This document shows positions 21,803-28,250 of a stretch of DNA of 32,307 nt, piece by piece (position 1 is the stretch's first letter; each line of letters opens with the position of its first letter). The position numbers and the translations under genes were made by a program. The stretch comes from Betaproteobacteria bacterium. GTDB lineage: Bacteria; Pseudomonadota; Gammaproteobacteria; Burkholderiales; Usitatibacteraceae. The stretch covers positions 1-32,307 of the forward strand of contig JAABQW010000067.1 in assembly GCA_011391275.1 (NCBI GenBank), in the 5' to 3' direction. The notes under the pieces are model-generated. The model was not told the DNA's origin. It worked only from the letters and a program-made list of their open reading frames with translations, and did no database searches.

Positions 21803-22155
21803 GCGTGGCGGGGCATTTCGGCTACTGGGCCACCGTCTTCCTGATGATGGCCGGGCTCTTCATCGTGATCTCGCGCGGCAACCTCGTGAAGAAGCTCGTG
21901 GGGCTTTCGATCTTCCAGAGCTCCGTCTACCTGCTCTACATCGTTCCCGGCAAGCTCGTCGGCGGCACCGTGCCCATCGTGGGCGAGGGCTTCACCGTCT
22001 ACTCCAACCCCCTGCCGCACGTGCTCATCCTCACCGCCATCGTCGTGGGCGTGGCCACCCTAGCCCTCGGGCTCGCGATCGTCGTGCGCATCCGCGAGGC
22101 CTACGGGACCATCGAAGAGGACGACCTCCTCGCCGCCGACGCGCGCGCCGACTGA
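21799..22155 (+). CDS. mrpC: Mrp-type antiporter subunit C (NuoK-like)
   Basis: A 118-residue protein with three membrane spans, related to NuoK and MbhG. Conserved stretches are NLVKKLVGLSIFQSSVYLLY (about residues 28-47) and NPLPHVLILTAIVVGVATLALGLAIV (about 71-96). The start is GTG, overlapping the mrpB stop by four bases. A short acidic tail (EEDDLLAADARAD) ends the protein. The next gene begins after 9 bases. Confidence 0.88.
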   Translation: MSVAGHFGYWATVFLMMAGLFIVISRGNLVKKLVGLSIFQSSVYLLYIVPGKLVGGTVPIVGEGFTVYSNPLPHVLILTAIVVGVATLALGLAIVVRIREAYGTIEEDDLLAADARAD

Positions 22156-22164
22156 ACGCCCGCC

Positions 22165-23646
22165 TTGCTCGCCGAACACTTCCCCGCGCTCCTCGTCGTC
22201 ACGCCGCTCGTCGCCGCCCCCCTCATCGTGGTGGTGCGCAGCGCCCGGGCGGGCTGGGCCATGGCGCTGGCGGCCTGCCTCGCGGCCGTCCTGATGGCGG
22301 CGCAGCTGCTTGCGCGCGTCGCCGCCTCGGGCCCGGTCTCCTACGCCATCGGCAGCTGGCCGCCGCCCTGGGGGATCGAGTACCGCGTGGACGCGGCGAG
22401 CGCGCTCGTGGCCCTCCTCGTGTCGGCGATCGGGACGGCGAGCGTGGTGTACGCGCGGCGCAGCGCCGCGGCCGAGATCGGGGGCGAGCGCCTGTACCTC
22501 TTCTACGCGCTGATGATGCTGTGCCTCGCGGGGCTGCTGGGCATGGTGGTCACGGGCGACGCGTTCAACCTATTCGTGTTCCTCGAGATCTCGTCGCTCT
22601 CCACCTACGTGCTCGTGGCCCTGGGGCGCGACCGGCGCGCGCTCACCGCGTCCTTCCAGTACCTGATCCTCGGCACCGTCGGCGCCACCTTCTACGTGAT
22701 GGGCGTGGGCATCCTCTACCTCGCCACGGGCACCCTCAACCTGGCCGACCTGGCCGTGCGGCTTCCGCAGGCCGCGGACCCGCGCGCCGCCACCGTGGCC
22801 ATCGCGTTCATCACCGCGGGCCTCGGCCTCAAGCTCGCGATGTTCCCCCTGCACGCGTGGCTGCCCGGCGCGTACGCGCACGCGCCGTCGGCCGTCTCCG
22901 CCTTCCTCGCCGGCACCGCGACCAAGGTGGCGATCTACGCGCTCGCGCGCATCTGGTTCTCCGTGTACGGAGCGGACGCGTTGCTGCGCGACATCCCGGT
23001 GGCGCCCGTCCTCGCGGCCCTTTCGGTGGCGGCGGCCTTCATCGCCTCGGGCGCGGCCATCGTGCAGGACGACCTGAAGCGCATGCTCGCCTATTCCAGC
23101 GTCGGCCAGGTCGGCTACATCACGCTGGGGCTCTCGCTCGCCACCGAGCCGGGGGTGGCGGCGGCGATCGCCCACGTCGTGAACCACGGCGTCACCAAGT
23201 CGGCGCTCTTCATGCTGGCGGGCGCGATGGCCTTGCGCCTCGGGGGGACGCGCTTCTCGGACCTCGCCGGCGTGGGCCGCACCATGCCGGTCATCACCTT
23301 CGCCTTCGTGATCGGGGGCCTGAGCCTCATCGGCGTGCCGGGCACGGCGGGTTTCGTGACCAAGTGGGCGCTGGCCGGCGCGGCGATCCGGGCGGGGCAA
23401 CCGGTCTTCGCGGCGGTGGTGCTGCTCAGCTCGCTCCTCGCCGTGGCCTACATCTGGCGTTTCGTCGAGTGCGCCTACTTCCGCGAGCCGCCCGCAGGCG
23501 CGCCCGCGCCCGGGGAGGCGCCGGCCTCGATGACGGGCACGGCGCTGGCGCTCACCGCGGCGGTGGTCGCCATGGGGCTGCACGGCGCCCCGGTGCTCGG
23601 GGCCGCCGGGCGCGCGGCCGCGGCGCTGATGGGAGGGGCGCGATGA
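22165..23646 (+). CDS. mrpD: Mrp D-type proton-conducting subunit (first of three)
   Basis: A 493-residue protein with about 14 membrane spans of the NuoN/MrpD family; TTG start. The membrane glutamate is E141 in NLFVFLEISSLSTYVLVALG, the TM7 lysine is K223 in GLKLAMFPLHAWLPGAY, and a further lysine is K254 in GTATKVAIYALARI. LKRMLAYSSVGQVGYI lies after. These residues form the proton path in complex I and Mrp antiporters. Homologue of MbhH. It overlaps the next antiporter-like gene by four bases. Antiport activity is expected but the coupling ion is not readable. Confidence 0.88.
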   Translation: MLAEHFPALLVVTPLVAAPLIVVVRSARAGWAMALAACLAAVLMAAQLLARVAASGPVSYAIGSWPPPWGIEYRVDAASALVALLVSAIGTASVVYARRSAAAEIGGERLYLFYALMMLCLAGLLGMVVTGDAFNLFVFLEISSLSTYVLVALGRDRRALTASFQYLILGTVGATFYVMGVGILYLATGTLNLADLAVRLPQAADPRAATVAIAFITAGLGLKLAMFPLHAWLPGAYAHAPSAVSAFLAGTATKVAIYALARIWFSVYGADALLRDIPVAPVLAALSVAAAFIASGAAIVQDDLKRMLAYSSVGQVGYITLGLSLATEPGVAAAIAHVVNHGVTKSALFMLAGAMALRLGGTRFSDLAGVGRTMPVITFAFVIGGLSLIGVPGTAGFVTKWALAGAAIRAGQPVFAAVVLLSSLLAVAYIWRFVECAYFREPPAGAPAPGEAPASMTGTALALTAAVVAMGLHGAPVLGAAGRAAAALMGGAR

Positions 23647-25103
23647 GCGACGCCGCCTTCGCGCTCGCCGCGGTGGCCGTGCCGTTCGCCGGCGCCGCCC
23701 TCGTCGCCCTGGCCGGCGAGCGCCGCAGGGACCTGCGCGAGGCCGCCACCTTCGCCTCCGCGGTGATGCTCTTCTTCCTCGTGGTCGCGCTGGGCCCGCA
23801 GGTGCTCTCCGGCGGGCGGCCCGCGGTCCCGCTCTTCGACATGGTGCCCGGGGTGGCGCTCGCCCTGCAGGTCGAGCCGCTGGGCTGGCTCTTCGCCGCC
23901 GTGGCCTCGTCGCTCTGGGTGGTGAGCAGCGCCTACTCGATCGGCTACATGCGCGCCAACGGGGAAGGGCGCCAGACGCGGTTCTACGCCTGCTTCGCGG
24001 GCGCCATCGGCGCGGCCATCGGGATCGCCTTCTCCGCGAACCTCGTCACGCTGTTCTTCTTCTACGAGCTGCTCACGCTCGTCACCTACCCGCTGGTCAC
24101 CCATCACGGCACGGACGAGGCCCGCCGCGCCGGGCGGGTCTACCTCGGGATCCTGCTCGCGACCTCCATCCTCTTCCTGCTGCCTGCCATCGTGGTCACG
24201 TGGATCCTCACCGGGACGACGGACTTCCGGCCGGGCGGCATCCTGGGCGGCCGCATCGACGCGGCAACGGCCGGCGTACTCCTCGCGCTCTTCATGTTCG
24301 GCATCGGCAAGGCGGCGCTGATGCCCTTCCACCGCTGGCTTCCGGCGGCCATGGTCGCGCCCACGCCGGTGTCGGCACTGCTGCACGCGGTGGCGGTGGT
24401 GAAGGCGGGCGTCTTCTGCGTGATCAAGGTGATCGTCTACGTCTTCGGGATCGACACGCTGGCCTCCCTCGGCGGGAGCGCGCCCTTCACGGCGATCGCG
24501 GCCTTCACCCTCGTCGCGGCCTCGGTCGTCGCGCTTCGCGCCGACAACCTCAAGCGGCGGCTGGCCTATTCCACGGTGAGCCAGCTCGCCTACGTGTCGC
24601 TCGCCTGCTCGCTCTTCACGCCGGCGGCGATCATGGGGGCGACCCTGCACCTGGTGGCGCACGCGTTCGGCAAGATCACGCTCTTCTTCGCGGCCGGGTC
24701 CATCTACACGGCCGCCCACAAGACGGAGGTGAGCCAGCTCGACGGCATCGGCCGCGCCATGCCCTGGACGATGGCGGCCTTCGGCGTGGGGGCGCTTTCC
24801 ATGATCGGGCTGCCGCCGATGGCGGGATTCGTGTCGAAGTGGTACATCCTTTCGGGCGCCATGGCGGCGCGCGACTGGGTCGTGGTGGCAGCACTCGCCG
24901 CGAGCACGCTGCTCAACGCGGCGTACTTCCTGCCCATCGTCTACCGCGCGTTCTTCGTCGCGCCGGCGCCGGGCGACAGCGGCGGCCACGAGGCCCCCGC
25001 GCCCATGGTCCTGGCCCAGGTCGCGACGGCGGGCGCGTGCGTGGCGATCTTTCTTTTTCCCGGCCTCGCGATCGCCTTCGCGAAGGCCGTCGCGGGAGGA
25101 TGA
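23643..25103 (+). CDS. Second NuoL/MrpD-like proton-conducting subunit
   Basis: A 486-residue NuoL/M-like membrane protein with about 14 spans. Key residues are all present: E142 (FFFYELLTLVTYPLV), K223 (GIGKAALMPFHRWLPAAM), and K254 (VAVVKAGVFCVIKV), with DNLKRRLAYSTVSQLAYV and FVSKWYILSGA later. The start ATG overlaps the previous stop (ATGA). It lacks the MbhD/E tail of true MrpA; that piece is encoded separately upstream. A one-base gap leads to a small two-span protein. Together with the genes before and after it makes a module with three large antiporter-like subunits, as in complex I. Confidence 0.87.
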   Translation: MSDAAFALAAVAVPFAGAALVALAGERRRDLREAATFASAVMLFFLVVALGPQVLSGGRPAVPLFDMVPGVALALQVEPLGWLFAAVASSLWVVSSAYSIGYMRANGEGRQTRFYACFAGAIGAAIGIAFSANLVTLFFFYELLTLVTYPLVTHHGTDEARRAGRVYLGILLATSILFLLPAIVVTWILTGTTDFRPGGILGGRIDAATAGVLLALFMFGIGKAALMPFHRWLPAAMVAPTPVSALLHAVAVVKAGVFCVIKVIVYVFGIDTLASLGGSAPFTAIAAFTLVAASVVALRADNLKRRLAYSTVSQLAYVSLACSLFTPAAIMGATLHLVAHAFGKITLFFAAGSIYTAAHKTEVSQLDGIGRAMPWTMAAFGVGALSMIGLPPMAGFVSKWYILSGAMAARDWVVVAALAASTLLNAAYFLPIVYRAFFVAPAPGDSGGHEAPAPMVLAQVATAGACVAIFLFPGLAIAFAKAVAGG

Positions 25104-25104
25104 C

Positions 25105-25392
25105 GTGGCCGACGAACGAACGGCGATGAACAGGGCCGGCACGCAGGCCGGGGTGCCCGTGCACTGGCTGGTGCGCCCGCGGACCATCCGCCTGCTGTGG
25201 ATCGCGTTCGTGGCGGTGCTGGCGGCCACGGTGGCGGCCGGTTTCCTCGTCGACATGCACCCGCACTTCGAGGTCGAGCGCTGGCCGGCGTTCTTCGCGG
25301 TCTTCGGCTTCCTCGCCTGCGTGGCCATGGTGCTCGGTTCGAAGCTCCTCGGCATGCTCCTCAAGCGCGAGGACACCTACTATGACCGCTAG
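25105..25392 (+). CDS. Small two-span membrane protein in the antiporter cluster, unknown
   Basis: A 95-residue protein with two hydrophobic segments (about residues 28-48 and 62-84) joined by a short loop DMHPHFEVERWPA containing two histidines and acidic residues. The start is GTG with GGGAGG upstream at good spacing; an in-frame ATG at 25126 is a less supported alternative. It overlaps the next gene by 11 bases. I do not recognise a named family; its fixed place between the second and third large subunits suggests a structural subunit of the complex (inference). Confidence 0.7.
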   Translation: MADERTAMNRAGTQAGVPVHWLVRPRTIRLLWIAFVAVLAATVAAGFLVDMHPHFEVERWPAFFAVFGFLACVAMVLGSKLLGMLLKREDTYYDR

Positions 25393-27070
25393 CGCATTCC
25401 TGCACCCGGGCCTTTGGCTCGCGGCGGCGGGCGTGGCGGCCTTCTTCCTGCGCGGCCGGGCGCGCCAGGCGCTGCTGCTCGCCGCCCCGCTGGCCGCCCT
25501 GGCGTTCGTGTGGATGATCCCCGAGGGGCTGCACGGCCGCTGGGAATTCCTCGGCTTCGACGCGACGCTCGCCCGCGTCGACCGGCTGTCGCGGCTCTTC
25601 GCGACGATCTTCGCCATCATGGCGTTCGCCGGGGCGCTCTTCGCGATGCGCCAGGCAAGCCGCCTGGAGGTGCCGGCGGCGTTCGTGTACGCCGGCTCGG
25701 CCATCGGCGCCGCGCTCGCGGGCGACCTCCTCACGCTCTTCATCTTCTGGGAACTGATGGCGGTGGGCTCCACGCTGGTGCTGTGGTCCGCCGCGGGCCC
25801 GAAGGCGTTCGCCGCCAGCCGGCGCTATGTCGCCGTGCACCTCTTCGGCGGCATGCTCCTCATGGCGGGCATCGCCGGGCACGTGGCCGGCACCGGGTCC
25901 ATCGCCTTCGACGCGATGCTTCCCGACACGGTGGCCAAGGCGCTCATCCTCGCCGGGTTCCTGCTCAACGCCGGCGCCCCCCCGGTCTCGGCGTGGCTTC
26001 CCGACGCCTACCCCGAGGCGTCCTGGAGCGGCATGGTGTTCCTGTCGGCCTTCACGACGAAGACGGCGGTCTACGTGCTGATCCGCGGCTTCCCCGGCGC
26101 CGAGATTCTCGTCCCGGTCGGGCTCTTCATGGTGTTCTACGGGATCGTCTACGCCATCCTGGAAAACGACATGCGGCGCATCCTCGCGTACTCGATCGTG
26201 AACCAGGTGGGGTTCATGGTGACGGGGGTGGGCATCGGCACCGAGATGGCGCTCAACGGCGCGGCCGCGCACGCCTTCACGCACATCATCTACAAGGCGC
26301 TGCTGCTCATGTCGGCCGGCGCCGTGCTGATGCAGACGGGCAAGCGCAAGTGCACGGACCTGGGCGGGCTGTTCCGAACCATGCCGGTCACGGCGGCCTG
26401 CGGCATCGTGGGCGCGCTCGCCATCTCCTCCTTCCCGCTCACCTCGGGGTTCGTGAGCAAGTCGATGATCTCGCAGGCGGCGGCCGACGGGCACCTCCTC
26501 GCCGTTTGGCTGGCGCTCGCCGCGGCCTCCGCGGGCGTGTTCCTGCACGCGGGGATCAAGTTCCCGTGGTTCGTCTTCTTCCAGAAGGACTCGGGCCTGC
26601 GCCCCGCGGAGCCGCCCGCCTCGATGCGTGCCGCGATGCTGCTGCTCGCGTTCCTGTGCATCGCGATGGGCGTGGCCCCGGAGCCGCTCTATGCGATGCT
26701 TCCCCACCCGGTCAGCTACGTTCCCTACACGGGCGGGCACGTGGTGGGGATGCTGCAGCTCCTCCTCTTTTCCGGCCTGGCCTTCTTCCTGCTCCTGCCG
26801 ATGCTCCGGCGCACGCTCACGATCACGCTCGACTCGGACTGGCTCTACCGGCGCGCGGCCCCGCGGCTCATCGCGCCCTTGGGAGCCGCCATCGCGGCGG
26901 GCAGGCGCGCGGTGGTCACGCCGGTTCTCGGCGCGCTCGCCGGGCTGGCGAACGGCGCGGGACGATTCGGCAGCCCGCGCGGCGCGTTCGGCGCGACGTG
27001 GACCACCCGCGCCACCGTGATGCTGGTGCTCGCCCTGATGGCGGGCGTGCTGCTATTCTCGTACCGCTGA
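25382..27070 (+). CDS. Third MrpD-like subunit, lacking the TM7 lysine
   Basis: A 562-residue protein of the NuoL/MrpD family, longer than the other D-type subunits because of a C-terminal part with LDSDWLYRRAAPRL (about residues 480-495) and a final membrane span. The membrane glutamate is kept (E124 in FIFWELMAVGS) and so is the later lysine K227 (SAFTTKTAVYVLIRG). At the place of the TM7 lysine (nine residues before WLP) it has N196 in GFLLNAGAPPVSAWLPDAY, and the usual PFH histidine is a serine. DMRRILAYSIVNQVGFM is present. It is the last gene of the first module; an 88-base gap with no evident promoter follows. It may be a modified or non-translocating subunit. Confidence 0.83.
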   Translation: MTASAFLHPGLWLAAAGVAAFFLRGRARQALLLAAPLAALAFVWMIPEGLHGRWEFLGFDATLARVDRLSRLFATIFAIMAFAGALFAMRQASRLEVPAAFVYAGSAIGAALAGDLLTLFIFWELMAVGSTLVLWSAAGPKAFAASRRYVAVHLFGGMLLMAGIAGHVAGTGSIAFDAMLPDTVAKALILAGFLLNAGAPPVSAWLPDAYPEASWSGMVFLSAFTTKTAVYVLIRGFPGAEILVPVGLFMVFYGIVYAILENDMRRILAYSIVNQVGFMVTGVGIGTEMALNGAAAHAFTHIIYKALLLMSAGAVLMQTGKRKCTDLGGLFRTMPVTAACGIVGALAISSFPLTSGFVSKSMISQAAADGHLLAVWLALAAASAGVFLHAGIKFPWFVFFQKDSGLRPAEPPASMRAAMLLLAFLCIAMGVAPEPLYAMLPHPVSYVPYTGGHVVGMLQLLLFSGLAFFLLLPMLRRTLTITLDSDWLYRRAAPRLIAPLGAAIAAGRRAVVTPVLGALAGLANGAGRFGSPRGAFGATWTTRATVMLVLALMAGVLLFSYR

Positions 27071-27158
27071 GCCGCATCCCGCGCCGAACTCCCGCGACAA
27101 GTCACGGTCGGAGCAGTGCGCGAATCGCCGCACGCGCCCACCGACGCAACCAAGACCG

Positions 27159-28250
27159 ATGACCAACGCCCTCCTGTTCCTCGCAGGCCTCGCCGCGCTC
27201 GTCGGCGGGGCGGAACTCCTCGTGCGCGGGGCGGGCAAGCTCGCCGTGTCGCTCGGCATCTCCCCGCTCGTCGTGGGGCTCACGGTCGTCGCGTTCGGCA
27301 CCAGCTCGCCGGAGCTCGCCGTCTCCGTGCAGTCGGCGTGGGACGGTCGCACCGACCTCGCGGTCGGCAACGTCGTCGGCAGCAACGTCTTCAACGTGCT
27401 CTTCATCCTCGGGCTCTCCGCCGTCCTCGCACCGCTGGTCGTCTCGCGGCAGGTCATCCGGCAGGAGGTGCCCATCATGGTGGGCGCGAGCCTCCTCCTC
27501 GGGGTCCTCGCGGGGGACGGGACCATCGGGCGAGCCGAGGCCGGCGCGATGTTCCTCCTGCTCGCGGCCTACACCGCCTTCCTCGTGGTGCAGTCGCGCC
27601 GCGAGCAGGCCGGGGCGGCCCTGGCGGAGGTCGAGGCGGAGATCGGGGCGGGAAGCGCATGGGACCGGCACTGGTCCGTGCAGGTCGCGCTCGTGGCCGC
27701 GGGGCTCGCCCTCCTCGTGGCCGGGTCGGGCTGGCTCGTGACGGCGGCCATCGCCTTCGCTCGCTCGCTCGGGGTCTCCGAGCTCGTGATCGGCCTCACG
27801 ATCGTGGCCGCGGGCACCTCGGCGCCGGAGGTGGCGGCCTCGGTCATGGCCACGATCCGCGGCGAGCGCGAGATCGCGGTGGGCAACGTGATCGGCAGCT
27901 GCACGTTCAACATCCTCTGCGTGCTGGGCCTCTCGGGGCTCGTGGCCCCGCAGGCGCTCGCGGTCGCGCCCTCGCTCGTGGCCTTCGACCTCCCGGTCAT
28001 GATGGCCGTGGCGCTCGCGTGCCTGCCGGTCTTCTTTACCGGCAACGCGATCGCGCGCTGGGAGGGCTTCGTCTTCCTCGCCTACTACGCGGCCTACGCG
28101 GCCTTCCTCGTGCTCGCCGCGCGCGAGCACGACGCCCTGCCCGCCTTCAGCGGGGCGATGATGCTCTTCGTCCTGCCCATCACGGCGCTCACGCTCGCGA
28201 TACTTGCCTGGCGCGCCCGTTCCGGGGCGGCACCGGGGAAGGGCGCATGA
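27159..28250 (+). CDS. CaCA-family Na+/Ca2+ exchanger (YrbG-like)
   Basis: A 363-residue membrane protein of the calcium/cation antiporter superfamily with two inverted alpha-repeats. Repeat 1 has GTSSPELAVS (47-56) and GNVVGSNVFN (70-79); repeat 2 has GTSAPEVAAS (219-228) and GNVIGSCTFN (242-251), where a Cys stands in the position of the Asn of repeat 1. A polar loop (about residues 146-171) separates them. Proteins of this family use the sodium (or proton) gradient to expel calcium. Its stop overlaps the mrpA start by four bases, so it is translated with the second Mrp module and probably uses the sodium gradient that the antiporters build (inference). Confidence 0.9.
   Translation: MTNALLFLAGLAALVGGAELLVRGAGKLAVSLGISPLVVGLTVVAFGTSSPELAVSVQSAWDGRTDLAVGNVVGSNVFNVLFILGLSAVLAPLVVSRQVIRQEVPIMVGASLLLGVLAGDGTIGRAEAGAMFLLLAAYTAFLVVQSRREQAGAALAEVEAEIGAGSAWDRHWSVQVALVAAGLALLVAGSGWLVTAAIAFARSLGVSELVIGLTIVAAGTSAPEVAASVMATIRGEREIAVGNVIGSCTFNILCVLGLSGLVAPQALAVAPSLVAFDLPVMMAVALACLPVFFTGNAIARWEGFVFLAYYAAYAAFLVLAAREHDALPAFSGAMMLFVLPITALTLAILAWRARSGAAPGKGA

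Noticed and set aside
19755-27070. Membrane-bound hydrogenase or formate hydrogenlyase operon
   Set aside because: No NiFe large or small subunit, NuoB/C/D/I-like protein or Fe-S redox subunit is present in or next to the cluster.
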